Of a stretch of 64,000 nucleotides of DNA, positions 44,578 through 56,027 are shown one piece after another. The notes under the pieces were generated by a model. It was not told the origin of the DNA. It saw only the letters and a program-made list of their open reading frames with translations, and did not search any database. The translations under genes were made by a program, and so were the position numbers. Within the stretch, counting starts at the first letter, position 1; every line of letters begins with the position of its first letter. The stretch is taken from the NCBI RefSeq assembly GCF_003086295.3, contig NC_092051.1, positions 69,565,772-69,629,771 on the forward strand, read 5' to 3'. The stretch comes from Arachis hypogaea (taxonomy: Eukaryota > Streptophyta > Magnoliopsida > Fabales > Fabaceae).

Positions 44578-45906
44578 TTATTTATCCAGTTCCGCTTGGT
44601 GGAGTTTCTGAGGATAAGGTATTTTGGCTTTATATTCTTCAACCTTAGTTGCTGCAGGTTGATTTCCTACAGAGGCAGGTTGAGAAGCCTTCTTGAGGGA
44701 GTTAGTATCAGCACTTGCAGGTGTCTGATCCCTCACTGGCGTCTGGACGCCAGAACTGGACATGGATTGGGCGTTTAACGCCATATTCCTACCCTTTTCT
44801 GGCGTTTGAACGCCAGAACTGGATGTGGAATTGGAGTTTAACGCTAGTTTTTCACCTGTTTCTGGTGTTTGATCACCAGACATATTCCTCTCTGGGCTCT
44901 TACTATCCTCAGAGGGATTTTGGGTAGCAGGTTGCTCCTCCTCTGTCAGCTGTTCTTTTCTTGGCTTTCTGCTGCTTTGAGTTGAAGTGTTTAGCATTTT
45001 TCCACTTCTTAATTGAACTACTTGGCATTCCTCTGTTATATGTTTTGATAACTGCTGTTTAGTCTGATTCAATTGTGATTCCATATCTTTGTTAGCAATT
45101 CTGGTCTCTTGTAGCATCTCCTTAAATTCTGCTAACTGCCTTGTTATAGAAGATAGTTGCTGATTGAGTTCAGCAACTTGTTCTTGAGGACTAAAGTCAG
45201 TTGATACTGCCTTAGCTTCTTCTTTCATGGAGGACTCATTACTTATGTATAGATGCTAATTCCTAGCAACTATATCAATAAGCTCTTGAGCCTCTTCAAT
45301 AGTCTTTCTCAGGTGTATAGATCCACCAGCTGAGTGGTCTAGAGATATCTGAGCTCTTTCTGTAAGCCCATAGTAGAAGATGTCTAATTGCACCCACTCT
45401 GAAAATATTTCAGAGGGGCATTTCCTTAGCATCCCTCTGTACCTCTCCCAGGCATTATAAAGGGATTCATCATTTTCTTGTTTAAAGTCTTGGATGTCCA
45501 GCCTTAGTTGTGTCATCCTTTTTGGAGGAAAATATTGATTCAGGAATTTGTCTGATAACTGTTTTCATGTTCTTATGCTTGCTGTGGGTTGGTTATTTAA
45601 CCACCTTTTAGCTTGATCTTTTACAGCAAATGAAAACAGTAACAGCCTGTATACATCCTAATCTACCTTCTTGTCACGCACTGTGTTAGCAATTTGCAAG
45701 AACTGCGCCAGAAACTCAGTAGGTTCTTCTTCTGGAAGACCGAAATACTAGCAATTTTGCTGCACCATGACAATGAGCTGAGGATTTAGCTCAAAACTGC
45801 TTGCTTTGATGGGAGGTATACAGATGCTACTCCCATATGCAGCAGTCATGGGGTTAGCATATGACCCCAGAGTCCTTCTGGACTGTTCATTTCCACTTTG
45901 GTCCAT
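44578..45906 (-). pseudogene. Element H gag
   Basis: It starts MDQSGNEQSRRTLGSYA at 45906, then capsid-like sequence (LIVMVQQNC, LAQFLQIANTV, KRWLNNQP, ESLYNAWERYRGMLRKCPS, LDIFYYGLTERAQISLDHSA), broken by several stops. A frame at 44578-45228 gives the C-terminal part, with a coiled-coil-like Gln-rich stretch (LNQQLSSITRQLAEFKEMLQ) and repeats of SSSGVQTPEKG and MALN. Those repeats are encoded by the GGCGTTTAACGCC palindrome array, so the motif is translated here. It ends AKIPYPQKLHQAELDK before the protease. No zinc knuckle was seen. Confidence 0.8.
44738..44882. repeat. Palindrome array inside the gag coding region of element H
   Basis: Units CTGGCGTCTGGACGCCAG, GGGCGTTTAACGCC, CTGGCGTTTGAACGCCAG, GGAGTTTAACGC and CTGGTGTTTGATCACCAG. 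In several the two arms differ from the consensus but still match each other. Confidence 0.9.
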
Positions 45907-46711
45907 GATGGAGAAAAGGGAATTGATGTGAATTGCAAATTAAAATATATTTTTATTTTTATCTTATTTAATTAAAAACAAATCGAATAATTAAAATTAA
46001 ATAAAAATAATAAGATAAAATAAAATAATTAGAAATTAAAATATAAATTTCGAAAACTAAGAGAAAATAAAATTGAAAACTAAAATAATTACTTAATTAA
46101 GAAGATTTGAAAAATTTTGGATATGATTTTTGAAAAAGATTTTGAATTTTGAAATTTCAAAACTAAGATAAGATAGAATAGAAAGTTTTTAAAATAAAAA
46201 TCTGAATTTTTAAAGGAAAATTCAGAAATTGATTAAAATAAAGAGAAAAAATATTTTTGAATTTAATGAAGAAAGAGAAAAACAGTAAAAATGACACCAA
46301 ACTTAAATTTTTAGATCAAAACAAAGGAAACAAATAGGAAAACTTTGAATATCACGATGAACGCTAAGAACAACTTTTGAAAAATTTTTAAGAAAACAGA
46401 AACACAAAGGACACCAAACTTAAAAATTTTTAATTCTGAGCGCTAATAATTCGAAAAAAAATTGAAAGAAAAATAAAATCATGCAATTGACACCAAACTT
46501 AAAATATGAAACTAAACTCAAACAGAAAAACTCAATTTTTAGTTTAAAAATTTTCGAAAAAAAAATTGAAAAAGAAAATAAGGATTCTAAAAAAAAAGTT
46601 TCAACCAAAAATAATAATAGAAGACGCAATTTTAGTGACTCTAAACAAAAAAGATAAATTTTTCCTAATCTAAGCAACAAAATAAACTGTCAGTTGTCCA
46701 AACACGAACAA
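45907..46711 (-). other. Leader of element H
   Basis: A-rich on the plus strand, without a coding frame. Three copies of ACACCAAACTTAAA (about 46291, 46412 and 46491) resemble the reverse of the polypurine tract used by element J. A block near 46185-46215 matches the leader of element F. Confidence 0.6.
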
Positions 46712-46729
46712 TCCCCGGCAACGGTGCCA
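46712..46729 (-). other. tRNA-Asp primer binding site of element H
   Basis: Plus strand TCCCCGGCAACGGTGCCA, with one mismatch to the tRNA-Asp 3' end. It lies six bases from the LTR. Confidence 0.92.
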
Positions 46730-46735
46730 AAAACT

Positions 46736-48283
46736 TGGTGCACAAATTGTAAATCACACTTTTCACAACTCGTACCACTAACCAGCAAGTGCACTGGGTC
46801 GTCCAAGTAATACCTTATGTGAGTAAGGGTCGATCCCACGGAGATTGTTGGCTTGAAGCAAGCTATGGTTATTTTGTAATTCTTAGTCAGGAAATTAATA
46901 ATAAAAGTGATTGGGTTTATGAGAAGTAATTAACATAAAATAAATAATACTTGTTATGCAATAATGGATAACAGATTGAGGTTTTGGAGATGCTCTGTCT
47001 TCTGAATCTCTGCTTTCCTACTGTCTTCTTCTTCACGCACGCAGATCTCCTTCTATGGCAAGCTATATATTGGTGGATCACCGTTGTCAATGGCTACCAT
47101 CCATCCTCTCAGTGAAAATGGTCCAAATGTGCTGTCACTGCATGGCTAATCATCTGTCGGTTCTCACTCATGTTGGAATAGAATCCATTGATTCTTTTGC
47201 GTCTGTCACTATGCCCAACACTCGCGAGTTTTAAGCTCGTCACAGTCATCCCTTCCAAGATCCTACTCGGAATACCACAGACAAGGCTTAGACTTTCCGG
47301 ATCTCAGGAATGGCCACTAATAATTCTAGCCTATACCACGAAGACTCTGATCGTGAACCAGGAGGCTAAGAGATACACACTCAAGCTAATGCAGATAGAA
47401 CGGAGGTGGTTGTCAGGCACGCGTTCATAGGTGAGAATGATGATGAGCGTCACAGATCATCACATTCATCAGGGTGAAGTGCGAGTGAATATCTTAGAAT
47501 AGAAACAAGCGTGATTGAATGAAAAACAGTAGTAATTGCATTAATTCATCGAAACACAGCAGAGCTCCTCACCCCCAACCATGGGGTTTAGAGACTCATG
47601 CCATCAGAAATACAATGTGAAGTGTAAAAATGTCATAAGGTACATAGTAAGTCTCTAAAAGTTGTTTTTATACTAAACTAGTAGCTAGGGTTACAAAAAA
47701 TAAGTAACTAAGTGCAGATAGTGCAGAAATCCGCTTCCGGGGCCCACTTGGTGTGTGCTTGGGCTGAGCATTGAGCTTTACACATGTAGAGGCTTCTCTT
47801 GGAGTTAAACGCCAGGTTGCAGCCTGTTTGTGGCGTTTAACTCTGGTTTGTAACCTATTTCTGGCGTTTAACTTCAGAATAGGGCAGGAAGTTGGTGTTT
47901 GAACGCCAGTTTTCGTTGTCAAAACTCGGGCAAAGTATGGACTATTATATATTTCTGGAAAGCCCTGGATGTCTACTTTTCAATGCAATTGAGAGCGTGC
48001 CATTTGAGTTTCTGTAGCTCCAGAAAATCCATTTCGAGTGCAGGGAGGTCAGAATCCAACAGCATCTGCAGTCCTTTTTCAGCCTCTGAATCAGATTTTG
48101 CTCAGGTCCCTTAATTTCAGCCAGAAAATACCTGAAATAACAGAAAAACATACAAACTCATAGTAAAATCCAAAAATGTAAATTTTGCTTAAAAACTAAT
48201 AAAAACATAGTAAAAACTAATTAAATTATACTAAAAACTACTTGAAAACAATACCAAAAAGCGTATAAATTATCCGCTCATCA
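46736..48283 (-). repeat. 5' LTR of element H (1548 bp)
   Basis: In element orientation it starts TGATGAGCGGATAATTTATA (at 48283), a start I recognise from abundant peanut retroelements, and ends ...TTTGTGCACCA at 46736. It contains GGCGTTTAA motifs (47800-47915), the conserved module (47935-48020) and the LTR-end box (46790-46850). The right flank at 48284 is ATTAT; its partner duplication is not found because the other end is damaged. Confidence 0.85.
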
Positions 48284-48698
48284 ATTATTCATATTTGAAA
48301 ACCCCAAAAATCCTAATTGCTTATCTTAGTTATAGTTAGTTGGTTAGTCTTAGAGTAGAATTATATTGGATGTCATCTTGTTAGTTTGGAATTGCTCACA
48401 TATTACTTTAGTTGTTTGAATTAGTTTCTTGCACTCCAAGATTACTTGCTTGTTAAGATTCCTAGTTTAATTTCTTGCTCATGACTTGCAACCCCGAATT
48501 CTAACCAATGTTGATGCACATGTTTTCCCATTCCTTGTGAGACGACCCGAGGTTTGAGTACTTCGGTTATTTTTATTGGGGTGAACTTGTGACAACCAAT
48601 TCCTTCAAAATTTGACTTGCGAATTGTTGTTGGTTAGAGCTATACTTACAACAGGATTTTATTGAGAAATTCTATAGCGACATAATCCGCGAGCATCA
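48284..48698 (+). repeat. Right part of the 5' LTR of element I
   Basis: It ends GAGCATCA at 48698 and contains the second type of LTR-end box (GACGACCCGAGGTTTGAGTA, 48541-48570, then GTGACAACCAA). Its left part was separated by insertion of element H and is not identified. Confidence 0.75.
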
Positions 48699-48704
48699 AA
48701 TTTT

Positions 48705-48722
48705 TGGTGCCGTTGCCGGGGA
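48705..48722 (+). other. tRNA-Asp primer binding site of element I
   Basis: TGGTGCCGTTGCCGGGGA, with one mismatch, six bases after the LTR end. Confidence 0.92.
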
Positions 48723-48832
48723 ATGGTTGAAATATATGCCTTGATATTGGTTATGTGAATATGTGAATATTGTAGATAGTTTACTTTCTTTCAATACTTA
48801 GCTATAGTTTAGATTTCTTTTGTATGTGTGCT

Positions 48833-48952
48833 ATGACTCCCAAGTTTGATGACTCGGTCTTAACCGAATTCTAGCTTAGCTGAGTTTGACCCTGAGATTG
48901 AAAGAACCTTGTTACACACTCGGCAAGCTAGGCGGCGGTTGGACTATACGGC
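48833..48952 (+). pseudogene. N-terminal gag of element I, before element J
   Basis: ATG at 48833 opens MTPKFDDSVLTEF, then a stop and frame change, then PEIERTLLHTRQARRRLDYT, which is cut at 48952 by element J. The reading resumes after J at 56028 with the duplicated ACGGC. Confidence 0.75.
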
Positions 48953-50904
48953 TGATGGGTTGAAAACAGATTTCCAACACCTAAACTCTCCGGCAAGTGT
49001 ACCGGGTCGCATCAAGTAGTAAAACTCACTTAGAGTGAGGTCGATCCCACAGGGATTGATGGATCAAGCAACGTTAGTGGGTGATTAGTTTAGTCAAGCT
49101 AACATTGGTAAATTGAATGAGATGTAGCTAACAGAATGTAAATTGCAGGAATTTTAAAGATGCAGAAATTAAAATTGCAAGTAACTTAAAGAACAAGAAA
49201 ATAAAATAGCTGAAACTTAAATTGCAAGAAAAGTACATGACTGAAACTTAAAGTGCAAGAAACTTAAATTGCTGAAAATCTTAAATTGCTGGAAGAATAA
49301 AGGATTTGGGGACTGGGATCCAAAATAAAACTGAAATTGTAAAGTGCAGTAAGATCAGAGAAGTAAGAGATGAAGAGAGTTGCAGCAGATCTAAACAGAA
49401 GTGAAAATTTGCAGGAGAAGTAAAATCAGAAGTGAAAACTTGCTTCAGATTGAAACTTAAAGACACAATGAAGATCAGATCTTTAATTCTTAAATTTAGA
49501 AAGCAAAAAAACAATGGAACTTCAAGAGGAAGAACTCCAAAGAATTCTTCAATCAAAGTTCATAAACCCAAAATCAGAAAGCAAAGGTTGCAGAAGAAAG
49601 AAAATGAAAACAGGAAACAATCTCAGATCCGATCTCAATTCTCTAGAATTCAAAAAGGAAAATTAAAAGAGAGAGCTCTCTACTGCTCCCTAATGAAGCC
49701 AGCCTCCTAATGAAATGAAACTAATGCCTTTTATAGGCTTTACAAAATGAAAATGAAATTGAAATTGAAAATAAATTGCAATTAAATGAAATTCCTAATC
49801 TAACTATTTCTTGTGTCTTTGAGTGATGATAATGGGCTTTGCTTGCTTTGGATTTGAAGAAGAGTGGATCCGGATAGCTTGATTTAATTGGATCTGGGTG
49901 CATTTTGTGAAGCTTGGGTCAGGGGCACTTGGTTTAATTCTGGTTGGAGGCATGCTTCCAGTGGAGCGCTCAGTTAAGTAAAGTACTGAGCGCTACACAT
50001 GCCTTGTTGTCTTGATGTGCCCAGCCTTGCTTGGTTTAGACATAGCGCTCAGTGAAGTTAGTGAACTGAGCGCCCTTTGCTTGCATGTTTGTCCCTCTTC
50101 GAACCTTGGCCATTCCATTTTGAGTGTTGCGCTCCTTGCTTTTCTTTGTTGAGATGCCCGAAAAAGTGAAAACATTTAAACGGAGCGCTCCTTGTGAAGC
50201 ATTGGCACTCAGTTAAAACATTTTAACTTAACGCCCTTGCTTTCCCTTGGTCTCCTCTTCGAATCCTAGCTCTCCCAATTTGGCAAATTTCCTTGCACAC
50301 TAATAGCGCTACTTTGCTTTGGAGAGAGGCTCCCACTTCTAGCCTTGCTGGTTGCATTTTTGGTTGATTTTTGGGCCTTAAAGATGCCTTTCACTTGTGC
50401 TCTAATATTATGCCAAATATGGATTTCTTTATATATCGTTGAAAAGCTCTGAATGTCAGCTTTCCAACGCAACTAGAATCGCCTCAATTGGACATCTGTA
50501 GCTCAAGTTATGGCCCTTTGAAGGATGCATGGTCATGATGTCACAAGGCTTTATAAAAGCCCAAAAAAGTTAAGTTAACTTTTTTTAACTGAGCGCTCTC
50601 TTCAAATTGGGCGCTGGTGCGTTGTTGAGCGCTACTTGGTCATGGGCCACGCTTTTAAAAGCATGGCCTAAGGTATCAAAGTGTGTTCTAGCGTCAAAGT
50701 GTGCCCCAAAACTCTTCTTTTCTCCTTTTTAGCTTATTTTGTGCTTTTTTGCTTCTTTTTCTTCTTATTTCCTACAAAGTTTGTAAAATCAAAAGATCAA
50801 GGAAATATTCCATTTAAGCACAAAAGAATGCAACATTTAAGCACTAATCATAAATTTCTTGTATGAAAAAGCATAGAAAAACATGACATGATGACATGTC
50901 ATCA
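48953..50904 (-). repeat. 3' LTR of element J
   Basis: TGATGGGTTGAAA...TGTCATCA (plus orientation). Carries the reverse LTR-end box (48988-49065), TATA (reverse TTTTATA, 49729-49735), a GAGCGCT motif cluster (49955-50230, 50590-50640) and the conserved module (50400-50515). By eye about eight differences from the other LTR in the first 235 bases. Confidence 0.93.
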
Positions 50905-50920
50905 CAACACCAAACTTAAA
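50905..50920 (-). other. Polypurine tract of element J
   Basis: Plus strand CAACACCAAACTTAAA, that is TTTAAGTTTGGTGTTG before the 3' LTR in element orientation. Related words (ACCAAACTTAG) recur at about 52115, 52200, 52493 and 52575. Confidence 0.7.
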
Positions 50921-52650
50921 CCTTGCTTGTCCCCAAGCAAGAAAAGAATCATGCAATAGAGATTGACAATCCAAGGTATGAAGAATAGCAACTCAATGTT
51001 CATGGTTAGCTAGTTTTCTATGCATGCTTCAATCACAAAAGAAATGTAAATGATTGATGCTTCTATCTAGCTCAATTTATGAAATCTTTTTTCTTATATT
51101 TCTTCCTTAAAACAAGCTTTTGATTTTTCTTATTAGCTTCTCCTTTTCGGTGCTTTGCCCCATGAGTTAATAACAAAGCTATGACTTCTAAATGCTTTGT
51201 TTTCAAGTATTACCACTTGATACATAAGCACCACAAGCATTTAATTAGAGGACTTCATTAAGCTTATTTGTTTCTTTTCTTGACTCTCTAATCATTGATG
51301 CTCAGAGCCTTGAGCTTTGAGGGAGTGCTTTTTGAACTTTGAGCCTAACCTTGACTTCTAAGTGTTTTGTTTTCAATCTTTTTGCTTGATACATAAACAC
51401 CACAAGTACTTAACAAGAAAATTGTCATTGGTACTCAGAGCCTTCAGCTTTCTCATTCTTTCCCTTTTTCTTTCTTACCTTAATTGTATTTACTTGCTTC
51501 AAGGTTTTCATGATTTCAAAAGATTTCACAAAATGTCCTAGATGAAAACTTCAATTAAACAAAATCTAATGCAATTGAGCAACAATTAATCATATTAGCC
51601 TTCCAATACTTGTATGCACATGCTAAGTTCTTCTTTAATGCCTTGTTTGTTTATGATCATGATACTTTATTGCTTTTGAATTCACAAAACTCAAGTTGGT
51701 AGTCATAATGTCACAGCAACATGTTGTAAATCAAAATTCAAGCTATGCTTATTCATACCACACATGTAAATAGAGAAGATAAAGACAATCATGCAATTTA
51801 AAGTGCTGGAAACAAAGGAGAGGAAAAGGAACTTTACAACCTTGTAATTCATCTTCTTCTCTATTGTTGTCATTTTCCTCCCATTCTTCCTCTTCCCTTG
51901 CCAAACTCAGAATGCTTGCTCATCCTCAAGCAACAATTAGAACAATGGCTATGGGGCTAAGATGGATCATGAATGTCTTACACAATGAAATGTTAGTAGC
52001 ACATGTGTTTTAAGCAAGCAAAATTAAGGATAACAATCAAGACACAAGAGACAGAGACATTGTGATTGCAAACATAAGAGGGTGTGCACAATACATTGCA
52101 TAAAAGATAAGTGGCATACCAAACTTAGTGTGACACTTTCACTTGAAATTGATACAAGTATCAGTAAGGATTGGAAGTAGATTTTTTTGTTGCATAGCAA
52201 CACCAAACTTAGAATGCAATCCTATGTCCATTTTATTTGAAACAAGACTAAATGAAACTGTTGTATGTTAAATACAATCACCAAGCTAAGAATCTGTCAT
52301 GAATAAGGATCTCTTGGTAATGTATTAACAAAAACAGTTAATAAAAGCAAGCATTAAAAATAAGGAAATGACTCAAACAAAGAGACAACTAAAATTATCC
52401 ACTAAGAAGAAAAATAACACTGCAAAGAGCATTATGATTATGCAGACAAGTGGTGTTGTTGAATGAATTGCATAGAAAAATAAGTGGCACACCAAACTTA
52501 GAATCTTAGTGTGACACTTTCATGTAGAATTGATGCAATCATCTAAAGGGATTGAAAACAAATTGTTGCAGGGCAACACTAAACTTAGAATGTAACCATA
52601 TGCCAATTTATTGAATTTAAACAAAGCAAAGAAAGAAAACAAAGCAGAGA
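50921..52650 (-). other. 3' internal non-coding region of element J
   Basis: No coding frame of note. AT-rich, with repeated ACCAAACTTAGAATG words and CTTTGATTTTC-type text. It includes two similar blocks around CACCACAAGCA and CACCACAAGTA (51230 and 51401), each followed by TCAGAGCCTT. Confidence 0.5.
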
Positions 52651-53872
52651 AAAGAAATGTTACCTACGGTTGACATGTTCTTCACTTTCTTCCTCTTCTT
52701 CCAGTTTGTTAAGAGGAATGACCTCAAGGAGAGAGTTGAACCAGCTAGTGTCCCCTGTCTTGGCCTCTCCCCAGCAAGCTTTCTTTTGTTATTTGCTAAA
52801 TTTAACTTGCTTGCTGGATCAGGGGGAGGATTGTGTGCAGTTTTCCTTTCCTTCTTCATGAATATTGTCTTTTGTAGCTTGGTCACAATCCTCTTCTCGT
52901 TGCTTTTGTTAATTGCCTTCACTTTCTTGAATCCAAGTCTTGGTGGTTGTGTGATTTGTTGGAGTGTTCTCTTCATCAAGAGCTTTTTGAATTGACGGTT
53001 CAGTGAGCTCTTCCTTCTTGTAATTTTCTGCTTCAATTGTGTGTGAACTTCCTTGATTGGCTTCCTCCTCTTCTTTTACATGATCTTCCATTAAGTCTTT
53101 TGGGAGTGAATTTTCATGTTCCTCTATCACCTCAATTAGCTTCTGTGAATATGAAATCCTTGGCTCATGTCCCTCATCCTTCAGTGCAATTTCACTTGAT
53201 ACAAGGACCTTTTGTTCTTGTTTTTCCACTTCCTCACCCACAAATTGGTCTTCATCCTCACTGTTTGATGGTTCTAAGTTCCTCCTTGTTTGCTCTAAGG
53301 GCCCATTCATCTTCTTGAAGAGGATTTCTTTCTAGGATTGGGATTGTGTGTGTCTTTCCACGAGTTGTCTGTGTATTTCAATGGCTTGGCATCGGCTTTC
53401 TAAGGGTTCTTTGGACCATTGAAGGTAATCCTCAGCTGCTAGTTCAAGAGATGAAGGTTGAGAGTAATTTTGGTGACATGGATGTTTTGTGGTGAAGTTG
53501 TGCTGAGGGGTGTAGGATGAGTTGTGTGATTGGTGGGATGACTTGTATGGATTTTGGAGGAAACTTTGTGTTGAGGCATAATCAAGTGATGAAGAACTTT
53601 CAAATGAGAAACTGGGAAGTGAGGGTGGATGCTTTTTCATTCCTTGGTGATACTCCCAGCCACCATTAGAATAATGACTTGAATCATTTTGTGGTGGTGA
53701 GAAGTATCCCATATGATGCTCTTGCTCATCTTGTGTCTCTGAAGCAAATCTCCATGAATTGGAGTGCTTAGAATTTGTATTTTCTTGGTGATATTTCCAG
53801 CCACCATTAGAGATTGGTGATGGTGGGTAATAACGCAATCATAAGATGAGTTGAACTCCATTTGAATTTTAT
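52650..53872 (-). pseudogene. Uncharacterised protein of element J, broken in two or three frames
   Basis: The likely start is MEFNSSYD at 53872 in one frame. A one-base shift leads to RYYPPSPISNGGWKYHQ and a 160-residue Tyr/Pro/His/Gln/Asn-rich part with repeated NGGW.YHQ (to 53332). After a stop, a 133-residue acidic part follows (NGPLEQTRRNLEPSNSEDED to 52909), then Lys-rich remnants to about 52650. No gag, protease or RT motif is seen. The order (aromatic/Pro-rich, helical, acidic, basic) resembles the frame of element F, though the sequences are not alike. Function unknown. Confidence 0.65.
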
Positions 53873-54035
53873 AAAACACAACACCAAGGAAATTTGAAAT
53901 TCATGTCTCAGAGAAGAATTTCTTAGTGAGGCAATAACGCAAACACCTTGGTTTCAATCTAAAATAGAAAACAAAAATAAAGAAAATGCTTGAACTAGAC
54001 TTCTCACCCACTTAATCATTGTTGATCTAGATCAA

Positions 54036-54053
54036 TCCCCGGCAACGGCGCCA
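54036..54053 (-). other. tRNA-Asp primer binding site of element J
   Basis: Plus strand TCCCCGGCAACGGCGCCA, an exact match to the 3' end of tRNA-Asp as I know it. Six bases before the 5' LTR at 54060. Confidence 0.95.
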
Positions 54054-54059
54054 AAAACT

Positions 54060-56027
54060 TGATGGGTTGAAAACAGATTTCCAACACCTAAACTCACCGG
54101 CAAGTGTACCGTGTCGCATCAAGTAGTAAAACTCACTTAGAGTGAGGTCGATCCCACAGGGATTGATAGATCAAGCAACTTTAGTGGGTGATTAGTTTAG
54201 TCAAGCTAACATTGGTAAATTGAATGAGATGTAGCCAACAGAATGTAAATTGCAGGAATCTTAAAGATGTAGAAAGTAAAATTGCAAGTAACTTAAAGAA
54301 CTAGAAAATAAAATAGCGGAAACTTAAATTGCAAGAAAAGTAAATGACTGAAACTTAAAGTGCAAGAAACTTAAATTGCTGAATTTAAATTGCTGGGAAT
54401 CTTAAATTGCTGGAAGAATAAAGAATTTGGGGACTAGGATCCAAAATAAAACTGAAATTGTAAAGTGCAGTAAGATCAGAGAAGCAAGAGATGAAGAGAA
54501 TTGCAGCAGATCTAAACAGAAGTGAAAATTTGCAGGAGAAGTAAAATCAGAAGTGAAAACTTGCTTCACATTGAAACTTAAAGACACAATTGAAATCAGA
54601 TCTTTAATTCTTAAATTCAGAAAGCAGAAAAACAATGGAACTCCAAGAGGAAGAACTCCAAAGAATTATTCAATCAAAGTTCATAAACCCAGAATCAGAA
54701 AGCAAAGGTTGCAGAAGAAAGAAAATGAAAATAGGAAACAATCTCAGATCCGATCTCAATTCTCTAGAATTCAAAAAGGAAAATTAAAAGAGAGAGCTCT
54801 CTACTGCTCCCTAATGAAGCCAGCCTCCTAATGAAATGAAACTAATGCCTTTTTATAGGCTTTACAAAATGAAAATGAAATTAAAATTGAAAATAAATTG
54901 CAATTAAATGAAATTCCTAATCTAACTATTTCTTGTGTCTTTGAGTGATGATAATGGGCCTTGCTTGCTTTGGATTTGAAGAAGAGTGGATCCGGATGGC
55001 TTGATTTAATTGGATCTGGGTGCATTTTATGAAGCTTGGGTGAGGGACACTTGGTTTAATTCTGGTTGGAGGCATGCTTCCTGTGGCGTGCTAAGTTAAG
55101 TAAAGTAACTGAGCGGTACACATGCCTTGTTGTCTTGATATGCCCAGCCTTTCTTGGTTTAGACATAGCGCTCAGTGAAGTTAGTGAACTGAGTGCCCTT
55201 TGCTTGCATGTGTGTCCCTCTTCGAACCTTGGCCATCCCAGTTTGAGGGTTGCGCTCCTTGCTTTTCTTTGTTGAGATGCCCGAAAAAGTGAAAACATTT
55301 AAACGAAGTGCTCCTTGTGAATCATTGGCGCTCAGTTAAAACATTTTAACTTAACGCCCTTGCTTTCCCTTGGTCTCCTCTTCGAATCCTAGCTCTCCCA
55401 ATTTGGCAAATTTCCTTGCACACTAATAGCGCTACTCTGCTTTGGAGAGAGGCTCCCACTTCTAGCCTTGCTGGTTGCATTTTTGGTTGATTTTTGGGCC
55501 TTAAAGATACCTTTCCCTTGTGCTCCAATATTATGCCAAATATAGATTTCTATATAGATCGTTGGAAATCTCTGAATGTCAGCTTTCCAACGCAACTAGA
55601 ATCGCCTCAATTGGACATCTGTAGCTCAAGTTATGGCCCTTTGAAGGATGCATGGTCATGCTGTCACAAGGCTTTATAAAAGCCCGAAAAAGTTAAGTTA
55701 ACTTTTTTTAACTGAGTGCTCTCTTCAAATTGGGCGCTGGTGCCTTGTTGAGTGCTACTTGGTCATGGGCCACGCTTTTAAAAGCATGGCCTAAGGTATC
55801 AAAGTGTGTTCTATCTTCAAAGTGTGCCCCAAAACTCTTCTTTTCTCCTTTTTAGCTTATTTTGTGCTTTTTTGCTTCTTTTTCTTCTTATTTCCTACAA
55901 AGTTTGTAAAATCAAAAGATCAAGGAAATATTCCATTTAAGCACAAAAGAATGCAATATTTAAGCACTAATCATAAATTTCTTGTATGAAAAAGCATAGA
56001 AAAATATGTCATGATGATATGTCATCA
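54060..56027 (-). repeat. 5' LTR of element J
   Basis: Counterpart of 48953-50904, slightly longer through a small duplication (TTAAATTGCTG words near 54370). The reverse TATA box is at 54850-54857, the conserved module at 55525-55650. Confidence 0.93.

Larger units (their letters stand above)
41122..48283 (-). mobile_element. Element H: Athila-like Ty3/gypsy element, minus strand, broken
   Basis: 5' LTR 46736-48283, tRNA-Asp primer site, leader, gag, protease, RT, RNase H and integrase run leftwards to 41122. Element F then interrupts it and the integrase tail resumes at 31850. Lineage: RT motifs FMDDFSVFG and CNAAATFQRCM, integrase [15 protein letters not shown], and the post-pol motif. 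It lies within the 5' LTR of element I, whose text resumes at 48284. A complete 3' LTR was not found. Confidence 0.85.
48953..56027 (-). mobile_element. Element J: non-autonomous LTR element, minus strand
   Basis: LTRs at 48953-50904 and 54060-56027, flanked by identical ACGGC (48948-48952, 56028-56032). It has a perfect tRNA-Asp primer site next to the right LTR and a polypurine-like tract next to the left one. The 3.15-kb internal region codes for a two-part acidic protein but no enzymes. It sits in gag of element I. The similar LTRs and clean duplication mark it as one of the younger insertions here. Confidence 0.93.

Noticed and set aside
52657..53318. Plus-strand hydrophobic frames in element J
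   Set aside because: Antisense shadows of the acidic minus-strand frame.
54036..54053. tRNA gene (tRNA-Asp) suggested by the 18-bp matches
   Set aside because: Only the 3'-terminal 18 bases match, next to an LTR end; these are primer binding sites and no cloverleaf is present.
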